From a virus, in IMG/VR virus record IMGVR_UViG_3300025769_000161, positions 1 through 53,150 of that record: DNA of 53,150 nt; one strand, 5' to 3'. Below are positions 23,588 through 32,416 of the stretch, in pieces. Numbering within the stretch: position 1 is the first letter of the stretch; every line of letters begins with the position of its first letter. The translations under genes were made by a program, and so were the position numbers. Below the pieces are notes generated by a model, which saw only the letters and a list, made by a program, of their open reading frames with translations, did no database searches and was not told the DNA's origin.

Positions 23588-24985
23588 ATGGCGGCTATAG
23601 ACCCCACCCAAAATGCGTCAGACGTCAACTCTTTGTTGAAGACGTCTGCCGATAAGTATGTCTCCCTTGGGGAGCTTCTCGACTACAACAAGCCCGATAA
23701 CAGGGACTTGTTGGTTAAAACCTACGGTGATCAGGGCATCACTGGCTTTCTCCAGCTGACGGGTGCTACCCGTAGCGGCGGTACGAACGATGAAGTTCAG
23801 TACTGGGAGGAGGGCAGACTGCACAAGACTGTCGCGGTGACCAACATCGCAGCAGCCGATGCAGAATCCGATGTCTCCCTCACCGTGGCTTCTTACACGA
23901 ACGGTACCGACAACCCTGTCAGACTGAACGACATCCTCCTCACCCCTGGTGGTGACAGGCTGGTCGTTACTGGTTTGGCTGACGGATCTACCGTTACTTG
24001 CCGTTCTATGGACGGTAGCGCAGTCACTGTTGATGATACGGATCATAACCTTCCGATCATCGGTAACATCTACGCTCAGGGAACGGGACAGCCGTCTCAG
24101 TTCTTCCAGACGGATGTGACCAAGCGCACCAACCCGTACTTCATCACGAAGGAGACCTACCACGTTAATGGTTCTCAAGCCACTAACATCGGCTGGATCA
24201 ACATCGGCAACGGTGACTACAGATGGTACGTGAAGGGCGAGATGGACACGCGGAAGCGTTTCATGAACCAGCGTGAGATGATGATGCTGTTGAGCCAGAA
24301 GTGGGGTGAAGACCTCGGCAACGACAGCAATGACTCCATCGCTTTGGCTGGCGGAGAAAAGTCCGCTGGTTCTGAAGGTTACTTCGACGCTATCGAGCAC
24401 AGAGGTATCACGACGACTGGCACCTTCGGTGACGGCGCTGGTTTCGCTGACATTGACGAGATCATCTTCGAGCTCGACAAGCAAGGCGCACCTGCTGAGT
24501 ACGCCATGTACGTTGACACGGCTACGTCCTTGAAGATCGACGACATGCTTGCTGCTGGTATCGCTACCCAGACCACTGCTGGTCTGCCTGGTCAGTTCGG
24601 AGCCTTCCAGAACAGTGCCGACATGGCAGTTCAGCTTGGCTTCAAGAGCTTCTCCAGAGGTAGCTACACCTTCCACAAGCACGGTTGGAAGCTCCTGAGC
24701 GACCCGACTCTCCTCAACTCCTTCAACGCTGGTGAAAAGCCCTACCTCGGTGCTATGATCCCGATGACGCAGGTTACTGACGCCAAGACTGGCACGAAGG
24801 CCCCTGCCCTGGAGATGAACTTCAAGGAGACCAACGGTTACAGCAGAGAGCTGGAGCACTGGGTTGAAGGCGGTGGCGTTCTCGGATTCAAGACGAATGA
24901 CGAGGACTTGGCTAAGTTCCACTACCGTTCTGAGTGCAACTTGATCACTCGCGCTGCTAACCAGCACGTCCTGCTCAAGGCCTAA
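23588..24985 (+). CDS. Major capsid protein
   Basis: 465 residues, the likely HK97-fold shell subunit. Evidence is position after the scaffold, high-expression codon use, and phrases typical of capsid proteins in Bacteroidetes phages (YWEEGRLHKTV, KRFMNQREMMMLLSQKWG, ending SECNLITRAANQHVLLKA). Residues 85-165 look like an inserted beta domain. Only one Ile codon is ATA (near the start) and about half of Arg codons are CGN, unlike the rest of the plus strand. An A-rich leader (23558-23587) precedes the ATG. A hairpin follows the stop. Folding may depend on the GroES-like gene at 5083. Confidence 0.88.
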   Translation: MAAIDPTQNASDVNSLLKTSADKYVSLGELLDYNKPDNRDLLVKTYGDQGITGFLQLTGATRSGGTNDEVQYWEEGRLHKTVAVTNIAAADAESDVSLTVASYTNGTDNPVRLNDILLTPGGDRLVVTGLADGSTVTCRSMDGSAVTVDDTDHNLPIIGNIYAQGTGQPSQFFQTDVTKRTNPYFITKETYHVNGSQATNIGWINIGNGDYRWYVKGEMDTRKRFMNQREMMMLLSQKWGEDLGNDSNDSIALAGGEKSAGSEGYFDAIEHRGITTTGTFGDGAGFADIDEIIFELDKQGAPAEYAMYVDTATSLKIDDMLAAGIATQTTAGLPGQFGAFQNSADMAVQLGFKSFSRGSYTFHKHGWKLLSDPTLLNSFNAGEKPYLGAMIPMTQVTDAKTGTKAPALEMNFKETNGYSRELEHWVEGGGVLGFKTNDEDLAKFHYRSECNLITRAANQHVLLKA

Positions 24986-25000
24986 TTAATCTGAAGTGAG

Positions 25001-25024
25001 GGGAGGGGGTTTCGGCCCTCTCCC
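25001..25024 (+). terminator. Hairpin after major capsid gene
   Basis: GGGAGGGGG pairs with CCCTCTCCC (9 bp with one G-T) around a six-base TTTCGG-type loop. No T-tract follows, so it is probably a weak terminator, an mRNA 3'-end stabiliser or a processing site that keeps capsid mRNA abundant relative to downstream genes. Confidence 0.6.
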
Positions 25025-25047
25025 TAATCTTCGCAACACAACTAGAT

Positions 25048-25434
25048 ATGGCTGATAACCTGATCCCACTCATACCGCAGACTGCAAGCGCCACCATGAC
25101 GCTCACAATCGATGCGGCTGAAACCGCAAAAACGGTTGATGCTTTCGATATTGTCTCTGCAAAGCTTTTGATCGACGCTAACGGTGCTGATGCCGAACCG
25201 ACTTACACCGTTCCCGTGAACGCCGCTGTTGGTCAGATCGTCCACATCGACGTCACTAGCTTGAACACTGACACTGAGGCTGCTGCCGCTGTGGTTAAGC
25301 TGACCTACAAGGACGCGACCCTGACGTTTGACGCCGCTGGAGAAGAAGCTACGGTTATGTTTACCGAGCTCGGCGTGGTTGACGTTAGTGACCTCTTTAA
25401 CGGAACTGCTACCTCCGCTGGAGTTATTGCATAA
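25048..25434 (+). CDS. Probable capsid decoration protein
   Basis: 128 residues, Ala/Thr/Val/Asp-rich with beta alternation throughout (TMTLTIDAAETAKTVDAF, KLLIDANGADAEPTYTVPV, VKLTYKDATLTFDAAGEEATVMFTEL), giving an Ig-like or beta-sandwich impression. It uses capsid-like codons (GCT, GTT and ATC rich) and sits between two hairpins in the capsid operon, implying high expression. A decoration or cement protein fits best; a neck protein is the alternative. Confidence 0.65.
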   Translation: MADNLIPLIPQTASATMTLTIDAAETAKTVDAFDIVSAKLLIDANGADAEPTYTVPVNAAVGQIVHIDVTSLNTDTEAAAAVVKLTYKDATLTFDAAGEEATVMFTELGVVDVSDLFNGTATSAGVIA

Positions 25435-25448
25435 AACAACAGGTAACT

Positions 25449-25477
25449 GAGGGGGAGGAATCGCCTCCCTCTCTTTT
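25449..25477 (+). terminator. Rho-independent-like terminator
   Basis: GAGGGGGAGG pairs with CCTCCCTCTC (10 bp with one G-T) around a five-base AATCG loop, followed by TTTT. It is similar in sequence style to the hairpin at 25001. It likely ends most capsid/decoration transcripts, with readthrough to the AT-hook gene. Confidence 0.75.
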
Positions 25478-25503
25478 ACCACTCACTTTTAAATTTTAAT
25501 TCA

Positions 25504-26316
25504 ATGCCTACTACAACCGCAAAGCGGGGACCTGGTCGTCCCCCTGCAAAAAAGACCGAACCAAAAAAGGAATCCCCAAAGAACATCATCAAGAGGGAGG
25601 TAAACCCAGTAAAGGCTTACGAGTACAAAACCATAAAGCCGATGGGTGCAACGTACATGATGCAGCAGAAAGGCATCACTGTGTATGACCCTGAGACCGA
25701 GATGGTCAGGGAGATTAGATACTGTCCAAACGAGAACAGCATTTGGAGGGATGATCAGTCCCCTGCCGCCAGAAGAGAAAGCATTGTCTTCCTTGAAGGT
25801 CGACACTTTGTCCCGTCAAACAAACCGAACCTCAAAGCCTTCTTGGATGCCCACCCAGGAAACAAGAAGAACGGAGGTAAGATCTTTGAAATGGTAGACA
25901 AGGAGAAGAAGGCAGAGATTAAGGTCGACACTGAGTTCTTGGTTGCTGATGCTGTCATGATGGTTAGGGATAAAGATCTCAACGACCTGCTTGCTGTGGC
26001 TGTCGCTCAAGGCATGAATGTCGACAGGCCAGTGAACGAGATTAAGCACGACCTACTCGTGTTTGCCAAGAAGAACCCAAAGAGGTTCATTGAGTCCTTC
26101 GACAACCCTGTCGTGGAAATGAAAGCCAAGATGAGGCAGGCAGAGAAGTTCCAGATCCTGAAGCTCGACCCAGACGGTGTTCGTTGGTTCGATACTGGGA
26201 AGCTGATTGTGTCTGTGCCAGCAGGAAAGAAGCCCCTTGACATACTCGTGAGGTATTGTCTTACTGAGGCCGCAGTTCCTGTTGTCGAAGAAATAGAAAA
26301 GCAACTGAATCGCTGA
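25504..26316 (+). CDS. AT-hook-bearing structural-region protein
   Basis: 270 residues. The N-terminus has a canonical AT-hook core, RGPGRPPAKK (residues 8-17), followed by a Lys/Pro-rich linker to about residue 35. The remainder is a mixed alpha/beta domain with MVREIRYCPNENSIWRDDQ, VFLEGRHFVPSNKPNLKAFLDAHP, and helical sections up to EEIEKQLNR. The C-terminal body is similar in feel to unassigned proteins after the capsid gene in related phages. It may contact packaged DNA in the head. The AT-rich leader TTTTAAATTTTAATTCA precedes ATG, and a terminator/promoter pair follows. Confidence 0.65.
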   Translation: MPTTTAKRGPGRPPAKKTEPKKESPKNIIKREVNPVKAYEYKTIKPMGATYMMQQKGITVYDPETEMVREIRYCPNENSIWRDDQSPAARRESIVFLEGRHFVPSNKPNLKAFLDAHPGNKKNGGKIFEMVDKEKKAEIKVDTEFLVADAVMMVRDKDLNDLLAVAVAQGMNVDRPVNEIKHDLLVFAKKNPKRFIESFDNPVVEMKAKMRQAEKFQILKLDPDGVRWFDTGKLIVSVPAGKKPLDILVRYCLTEAAVPVVEEIEKQLNR

Positions 26317-26338
26317 TCAAAGCGCATACCACGGAAAG

Positions 26339-26365
26339 AGCCGCCTAGAGCGGCTTTTTCTTTTT
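26339..26365 (+). terminator. Rho-independent terminator
   Basis: AGCCGC-CTAGA-GCGGCT (6 bp stem, 5-base loop) followed by TTTTTCTTTTT. The T-tract runs directly into the next promoter box at 26367, so termination of the capsid operon and initiation of the tail operon share about 35 bases. Confidence 0.88.
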
Positions 26366-26366
26366 G

Positions 26367-26374
26367 TATATTTG
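26367..26374 (+). promoter_or_regulatory. Late promoter -7 box (P7)
   Basis: TATATTTG, four bases (CTGT) before ATG 26379. It lies immediately after the terminator T-tract. Its position fixes the start of the next gene at 26379, not at the upstream in-frame TTG at 26364. Confidence 0.78.
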
Positions 26375-26378
26375 CTGT

Positions 26379-27143
26379 ATGGCAAGCGTTCAAGCCGTAT
26401 ACAACACACTAAAGGATGCAGTGAATAAAGAGCAGCGTGGCTTCGTCACGCCCGCTATATTCAACAACTTCGCTCAGGTAGCCCAGCTCAACATCTACAA
26501 CAGGCTCTTTAACGAGATGAAGGATGCCAGCAGGAAGAACAGGGCGCAGTTCAACCCTAAAGAGGACAAGTCGTACTACAAGAAGATAGAGGAGGACCTT
26601 TCGTATTTCTCTAGATCTCAGAACATAACAAAGGCTGACGGGGTGTTTGACAAGCCCGCAGACCTTTCCAGGATTATTTCGGCTACTACGTTTGGTACTG
26701 TCATTATGGGGACGTCTACTCGCGTTCCGATCGAGCTATGCTACGACGAAGGCAAGATCGACAGAATCCTGATCAGCGACCTGTCTGCCCCCAGTGAGTC
26801 CTATCCAGTGGCTTTGGTCGGAGACGATATCGAGGTGTTCCCTTCCAGCATACAGAGGATAAGCCTTAGGTACTACAAGTACCCTCAAGGCAGGACCATA
26901 GTGGCTAACGGAATTGGTGAGCGGAGCGCATCGCTTCCTACATACACGACACTGACAACAGCTGTAAACGGAGTGGATACGTTTGATCCCGTGAACAGCA
27001 TAGACTTTGAGCTCCCAGATCATTACCTCTCGGAACTGGTTCATGAAATAGCTCAGCTTGCAGGTCTTTCGATAAGAGATAAAGATGTAATTAGTTTAAT
27101 GCAAACAGAAGAGGCTGAGAATCAAAAAGATAGAAACTTCTGA
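26379..27143 (+). CDS. Probable neck / head-tail connector protein
   Basis: 254 residues. N-terminal helices (VQAVYNTLKDAVNKEQRGFVTPAIFNNF, then AQLNIYNRLF) are followed by a beta-rich centre with ISLRYYKYPQGR and ending in DHYLSELVHEIAQLAG and a short charged tail. The helix, beta sheet, helix plan and the place after the capsid genes resemble first ring or adaptor proteins of podoviruses. No sequence-only proof. It overlaps the next gene by one base (TGATGG). Confidence 0.65.
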   Translation: MASVQAVYNTLKDAVNKEQRGFVTPAIFNNFAQVAQLNIYNRLFNEMKDASRKNRAQFNPKEDKSYYKKIEEDLSYFSRSQNITKADGVFDKPADLSRIISATTFGTVIMGTSTRVPIELCYDEGKIDRILISDLSAPSESYPVALVGDDIEVFPSSIQRISLRYYKYPQGRTIVANGIGERSASLPTYTTLTTAVNGVDTFDPVNSIDFELPDHYLSELVHEIAQLAGLSIRDKDVISLMQTEEAENQKDRNF

Positions 27144-27943
27144 TGGCAAAGAACTACGTATACATATCTCAAGTAGTAAACGACTTCATACTGACGAGAG
27201 ACCACGATGACTACGCTGGACACGTGCCAGACACTACGGTCAGGTCTCACGCACTCAGAGGTGTAAGGGAGTTTGGGTTTGACATGTCTCAGGTCGTGCG
27301 ATCTCTCAAGATTAGCGTAAACTCTACGACTGATACTGTTGAGTTGCCCTGCGACTATGTGGACTGGACCAAGGTCGGTGTCGTGGGGACTGATGGACTC
27401 GTGTACGTTTTGGGACACAACAAAAACATCAACTACTCTCAGAAGATGAAAGAGTGCGGTGAGTGCGAAGACAGGGAGGACTCAAAGACGGCTACCGCTG
27501 GGTTTTCTACTGCTGGTGGGGACGGCATAAAAGACGGTTTTGACTCTCATATATTCAGGAACTTTGTGTACCAGAATAACGAGGGCAGGCTGTACGGTGT
27601 TGGCGGTGGTCAATACTACGGGGAGTTCAGGGTAAACCTGGATCAGAACAGAATCGAGATCGAAGCAGACTCAGGAATCAGCGAGATTGTACTTGAGTAC
27701 ATAGCTGACGAAGCTAGGTCTGAGAACCCTAGGATCCACGTGTATGCAGAAGAAGCCCTGAGGAGCTACATATACTACAGAATCATAGAGAGAAAGGCTT
27801 CTGTTCCTGCTAACGAAAAGGCTCGTGCAAGGCAGGAGTATTACAACGAAAGGAGAAAGGCCAATGCTAGGATAAAGTCCTTCACTAAGGAGGAGCTGCT
27901 CAAGACGATCAGAAAGAACTCTAAGCAATCGCCTAAGCTCTAA
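27143..27943 (+). CDS. Probable tail-tube/ring protein
   Basis: 266 residues. The opening YVYISQVVNDFILTRDHDDY, then TTVRSHALRGVREFGFDM and LPCDYVDWTKVGVVG is the pattern of T7 gp11 / crAss-like ring proteins: helices, then a beta sandwich with LPxDYvdW. The C-terminus is helical and basic (ARARQEYYNERRKANARIKSF). It most likely forms the second ring between portal and nozzle. It overlaps the preceding gene by one base, and the hub gene starts at its stop (TAATGAAT). Confidence 0.7.
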   Translation: MAKNYVYISQVVNDFILTRDHDDYAGHVPDTTVRSHALRGVREFGFDMSQVVRSLKISVNSTTDTVELPCDYVDWTKVGVVGTDGLVYVLGHNKNINYSQKMKECGECEDREDSKTATAGFSTAGGDGIKDGFDSHIFRNFVYQNNEGRLYGVGGGQYYGEFRVNLDQNRIEIEADSGISEIVLEYIADEARSENPRIHVYAEEALRSYIYYRIIERKASVPANEKARARQEYYNERRKANARIKSFTKEELLKTIRKNSKQSPKL

Positions 27944-30900
27944 TGAATATAGATAAGTTCATACCTAGACAGCTGAACACAGATTCGGATGAGCGCCTCC
28001 TGAAGGAAGGTGAGATGCTCGACGCAATCAACGTTACACTGGACCCAGATGGAGACAGCACTGTAGGTGTCTTGAAGAACGTTAGGGGCACAAGAGCGTT
28101 GGACTGGGAGACTGTAAATGACGCCGTCCCTACTGACGAGCTGACGGTCATTGGCTCGGTTTCTGACCCGCAGAGAAACAGAATATACTTCTTTGCGGCG
28201 AACAACGACAACACGGGCGCTGACTACATCTACTATGTAGACACAGAGAACACAGACACCGCTACGTATCAGGTTGTTTTTCAGAGACCTGCTAACGGGT
28301 ACTTGAACTTCGACCCGAACTCATTTATAAAGGCAGACGTTGTCAACAGGGATTTTGACGCGGACGGCACCCTGGAGACCATTCTGTACTTTACAGATAA
28401 TATAAACCCTCCCAGAGCCATTAATGTAGATAGAGCTCTTGCGGGGGAGTATGACGGTTTCAACAATGTGGAGCTTGACTACGTCATAAACACCATCAAG
28501 GCAGCCCCCAAAAGGGAGCCCACCTTTAATTTTGACACCGACACCAACTTTAGTCAGAACAACTTTAAGGAGAGGTGCTTTCAATTCGCCACTCAGTTTG
28601 TCTACGAGGACAATCAAGAGTCAGCCCTGTCGCCTTACTCAAGGCTTGCGTTTATAGACTCTGCAAGAGAGACGTCTGTGGATACAGAATACGCGGATGA
28701 AATCTTTGCTTCTCTGGTGTTTGAAAATAACGTGATCGAAATCGACACGATGTTCAGGGGATATGTGGGTAACAACCTGTCTCCTGCTGCTGAAGTACCT
28801 ACTGTAGATACGATTAGGATCCTTGCAAGAGAAGATAATGATGGGGCGTGGTTTGTGATCGATGAGGTTGATGCTAACGAAAACGACGTTAGAAACATAA
28901 ACGGAACAGACACAACTGTATACAACTCTAATAGCGGCATATACAGGTGGTATAACAACGGAGGGTACAGGACGTCTAGTACTCTTGCTACAGACAAGCT
29001 GTATGATAACGTACCGCTTCTGGCTAGAGGTCAGACCTTTGCAGGGAACAGAATCGTGTACTCGAACTACGAGGAGGGGTACAATAACGATGTTACCCCT
29101 GAGGTAGACATTACAGTCGTGTATAACGATGGGGGTGCGTTTACTGCAGATCAATCAGGAACGACTACTGATGTAGTTGATTTTATCGTTGACGAGGTAA
29201 CTGGTGTTCCAGACGCTCTTAACGATGATGGATCTATAGTGGTTGACTTTGACACTGCGTTTTCTTCTCTGGGTCCTGCCGATCAGCTGAACGCTGGATC
29301 TGTAACTACGATTCAGTTTACTTGGGAGCCTCAGGGTCACGTGGACATCGCTGGTCCTAACTCTCCCGTCATGTTTCAGGGTGTTGACTCGGCTGGAGAT
29401 ACCGTAGCAGGATTGATTCAAGGTGCGACTAACGCCCCATACAACGTGTCGGGCTCTGCAGCCCAGAAATGGAACGTAAGCTTTAGCTATACCGCATCTG
29501 AGGGTGACACCGTTACCACTCTTGCTAATGCGTTTTCCGATTATATAACAGCACAAACGTGGTCATACACGATAACCCCCACCTCCACCACCATATCGGA
29601 GGATGCCGCTCAAAACGTCTCTGATATTGCGACTTTTCCGCTTGGGTTGATTGGTGCTAATCACACTATCGGGTGGCAGTTTGTGACGGTATCAGGCAAT
29701 GGTGTAGTGTATATACAGCCATATATCTATGTATACACTGTTAACCACGATTCACTCTATGCTCTTCGAGATGCATCAAATGATCAGGACTTCGACCCAG
29801 GTGGAATGCAGGGAGAATCTTGGTGGAGGATAGAGACTCAGTCTGACGACTTTATATCCGCTGGGTCTCAAACAAGAACCAATCACACCTACAACTTTAG
29901 CAACTCCTCAGACGACTACGGTATAGACGACGTTATTTTCAGGTCTAACTCTGTCAATACCACCCCTTCGTTTAAGGCTGGCGCCATGCATGAGTTTGCT
30001 ATGATGTACTATGATGAGTACAACAGAAATGGACCTCTCTTGAGGATCGGAAGCACTTATGTAGAGCATACATCTGAGAGAGATGTAGACGGAGGCGATG
30101 GATTGGGTCCAGTCGAGATCCAGTTTGATATTAATCACGATCCGCCAGACTGGGCGACCAGCTACAAGATACTGTACCCTGGAAACTCATCATTCCAAAG
30201 TATTTGGACAGGATCAGTACAGAACTCGTTTGTGGAGTACAGGGATGATGGCAATAACGGCCTTGAGATAAACCCAAACAAGAGGCACCTGTATCTTTCT
30301 ATCGAGGGCAACGAAGAGCTCAAAAGGGAGCACGGTATAAACACATCTTATGCGTTCAATGAGGGTGACATACTCCGCGTGATCTCGTATAATAACGACG
30401 GAACAGAGGGTGTTAGGGCTCAGTCTAGCCAGCCAGCAAACGCTCCTCTTATTGAGTTTAATGTGGTCCGAACAGTAACCCTGGACGACGGGGCTGACAA
30501 TCCTCTTAAATCTAGCGACGACGAGGACCTTGTGGCCTCTGGTAAGACAGGGAGGTTTATCGTTGTAGAGGCCCCTCAAGTGGACGCGGGTATACCAGCT
30601 CCAGTTACAGGGGGTTTGATTCAATATCAGGGGTGGGACTGGTGGTCAAGAACAAACACGGACTACCCGTATGTGGTAGACGGGAACCAGGTCTCTAGCA
30701 ATGGAGAAAACAGGTGGAAGAAAGAGGCTATTGTTGAGATTTTGACTCCGCTCGGAATACAAGATAGGTCCGTCTTCTACGAAATATCAGACTACCGTGG
30801 AATCGGAGTCCCAAGAAACTCTCTTGAAGATAACGAGCACGGTCCCCCGTTTAGCCTCAACAACGGGGACATCTACTATAGACCAGTAATCTGCTCTATA

Positions 30901-32400
30901 AACAACTACTCCAGCAATAATTGGACGGAGGACCCGTCAGACAGGAGAATACGCTCCATAATCATGGAGTCAGACAGGTTCTCGGACAGGAGACAAAGAA
31001 TCGACTGGGGCAAGGGTCGAGCCCACTTTGCGCTTACCGAAGGGGAAAACAGAAGAAGATTCAACGCCGTCACTTACAGCGATAAGTTGATTGATGACCT
31101 GAATAACAACTACCTCCACTCTTTTGACAAGAACAGCATTAATTACATCGATCTAAACCCATCATACGGGGCGGTGAATTACATCGATCGAATGGGCGAA
31201 AGGATGGTGGTGGCTCAGGAAAACAGGATCGGAAGGATGTCTGTTGGAGAAAGGCTTCTCAGGAACGCAGACGGAACCGCAAACTCGCTTGCCCTGACGG
31301 ACGCTCCGTTTAATCTAGATCTCTACTATTCTGGGGATTACGGTATTGGCGACAACCCAGAATCCGCTCTTGTTCATGACGGTCAGTTCTTCTTTGCTGA
31401 CGTGTCCAGAAACAGCATCGTTAGACTGTCCTCTGAACAGCTTTACCCGATATCAGAAAAAAGGTGTAGGTCCCTGTTCAACGAATTGTTTGAAGAGTAC
31501 AGAGACTACAACGGTGCTGACGGACGAATTGTGTCTGGATACGACCCTGATGTAGATATGTACTACGTCACGTTCATCATGGGTGCTGACAGTGACACAG
31601 TGGGGTACTCTGTGTACGGCGGGTCGGGCGGCAATGGGGCATGGATTAGTCGATACACGTTCCTCCCGACCAACTACGCCAACCAAAATAACCTGATGTA
31701 CTCCACTCTGTGGAATGATCCCAACACTGTAGATAACGACTTTGATCAGCAGCTGTTTTGGGTTCACGATGCAGACGCATACAACACTTTTCACGGAAAT
31801 GCTGCCGCCGCTTCTGACATAACCTTTGTGTCCAAGAAGGTTCCTAGTCAGGTCAAGGTGTTTGATGCCATATCCTACGAAGGGAGTTCGGCCAACTGGA
31901 ATATACAGGACATTACCACAAACCTAGGTAGCGATGGAGATGCTTTGGCATGGACAGAGCGGGAGGGCAGCTACTATGCTTACATAACAAGGGATGTAGA
32001 TGGATCTAAGCACATAACTGTACTTGGGTCTGTCGACACATCAGACACTGACGAAATTGTGTTCCAGCAAGCCATAAACAACATACCTGTTCCGTCTGGG
32101 GCAGAGTTGTTTGCTGTAAACGGGGCAAACCTAGACAGCCTGACTAACGGGGCTGCTGAAGCCAGAGTAAATGCAGTGACAGGCATCAACTCCATATCTA
32201 CTAATGGAGGCGCTATAAACACAGATAACACAGCTCAGAACACCGTTATTGTTGCTCAGACTGACGCGGCACTGAACAGCGACCCCATTAGAGGTCACTG
32301 GGCACAGATAAGAATGACAAACGCACAAGCGACTCAGCACGAGTTGTACTGCGTAAACCTAGTAATAACACCATCCCTGATACACCATCCAAAGGGATAA
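27943..32400 (+). CDS. Large tail hub/nozzle-like protein
   Basis: 1485 residues, beta-rich throughout. The N-terminus (FIPRQLNTDSDERLLKEGEMLDAINVTLD, then VLKNVRGTR and LYFTDNINPPRAINVDR near residue 147) matches the start of the tail-stabilising or nozzle proteins of crAss-like and related podoviruses (functional analogues of T7 gp12). Internal domains look Ig- or jelly-roll-like (about residues 400-600), followed by a beta-propeller-like region with YYDEYNRNGPL, FALTEGENRRRFNAVTYS and YDPDVDMYYVTFI. It should form the distal tail tip. The 5' neighbours are the two ring proteins. Confidence 0.72.
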   Translation: MNIDKFIPRQLNTDSDERLLKEGEMLDAINVTLDPDGDSTVGVLKNVRGTRALDWETVNDAVPTDELTVIGSVSDPQRNRIYFFAANNDNTGADYIYYVDTENTDTATYQVVFQRPANGYLNFDPNSFIKADVVNRDFDADGTLETILYFTDNINPPRAINVDRALAGEYDGFNNVELDYVINTIKAAPKREPTFNFDTDTNFSQNNFKERCFQFATQFVYEDNQESALSPYSRLAFIDSARETSVDTEYADEIFASLVFENNVIEIDTMFRGYVGNNLSPAAEVPTVDTIRILAREDNDGAWFVIDEVDANENDVRNINGTDTTVYNSNSGIYRWYNNGGYRTSSTLATDKLYDNVPLLARGQTFAGNRIVYSNYEEGYNNDVTPEVDITVVYNDGGAFTADQSGTTTDVVDFIVDEVTGVPDALNDDGSIVVDFDTAFSSLGPADQLNAGSVTTIQFTWEPQGHVDIAGPNSPVMFQGVDSAGDTVAGLIQGATNAPYNVSGSAAQKWNVSFSYTASEGDTVTTLANAFSDYITAQTWSYTITPTSTTISEDAAQNVSDIATFPLGLIGANHTIGWQFVTVSGNGVVYIQPYIYVYTVNHDSLYALRDASNDQDFDPGGMQGESWWRIETQSDDFISAGSQTRTNHTYNFSNSSDDYGIDDVIFRSNSVNTTPSFKAGAMHEFAMMYYDEYNRNGPLLRIGSTYVEHTSERDVDGGDGLGPVEIQFDINHDPPDWATSYKILYPGNSSFQSIWTGSVQNSFVEYRDDGNNGLEINPNKRHLYLSIEGNEELKREHGINTSYAFNEGDILRVISYNNDGTEGVRAQSSQPANAPLIEFNVVRTVTLDDGADNPLKSSDDEDLVASGKTGRFIVVEAPQVDAGIPAPVTGGLIQYQGWDWWSRTNTDYPYVVDGNQVSSNGENRWKKEAIVEILTPLGIQDRSVFYEISDYRGIGVPRNSLEDNEHGPPFSLNNGDIYYRPVICSINNYSSNNWTEDPSDRRIRSIIMESDRFSDRRQRIDWGKGRAHFALTEGENRRRFNAVTYSDKLIDDLNNNYLHSFDKNSINYIDLNPSYGAVNYIDRMGERMVVAQENRIGRMSVGERLLRNADGTANSLALTDAPFNLDLYYSGDYGIGDNPESALVHDGQFFFADVSRNSIVRLSSEQLYPISEKRCRSLFNELFEEYRDYNGADGRIVSGYDPDVDMYYVTFIMGADSDTVGYSVYGGSGGNGAWISRYTFLPTNYANQNNLMYSTLWNDPNTVDNDFDQQLFWVHDADAYNTFHGNAAAASDITFVSKKVPSQVKVFDAISYEGSSANWNIQDITTNLGSDGDALAWTEREGSYYAYITRDVDGSKHITVLGSVDTSDTDEIVFQQAINNIPVPSGAELFAVNGANLDSLTNGAAEARVNAVTGINSISTNGGAINTDNTAQNTVIVAQTDAALNSDPIRGHWAQIRMTNAQATQHELYCVNLVITPSLIHHPKG

Positions 32401-32404
32401 CAAC

Positions 32405-32412
32405 TATATTTG
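32405..32412 (+). promoter_or_regulatory. Late promoter -7 box (P8)
   Basis: TATATTTG, four bases (CAAC) before ATG 32417, directly after the hub stop at 32400. It begins the ejection-protein unit. Confidence 0.77.
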
Positions 32413-32416
32413 CAAC

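Noticed and set aside
23618-24967. 449-codon antisense ORF opposite the capsid gene
   Set aside because: It mirrors the codon-biased capsid frame, has no start signal or promoter, and its protein has no recognisable pattern.
26364-26378. TTG start for the neck protein
   Set aside because: It would lie within the terminator T-tract and promoter box.
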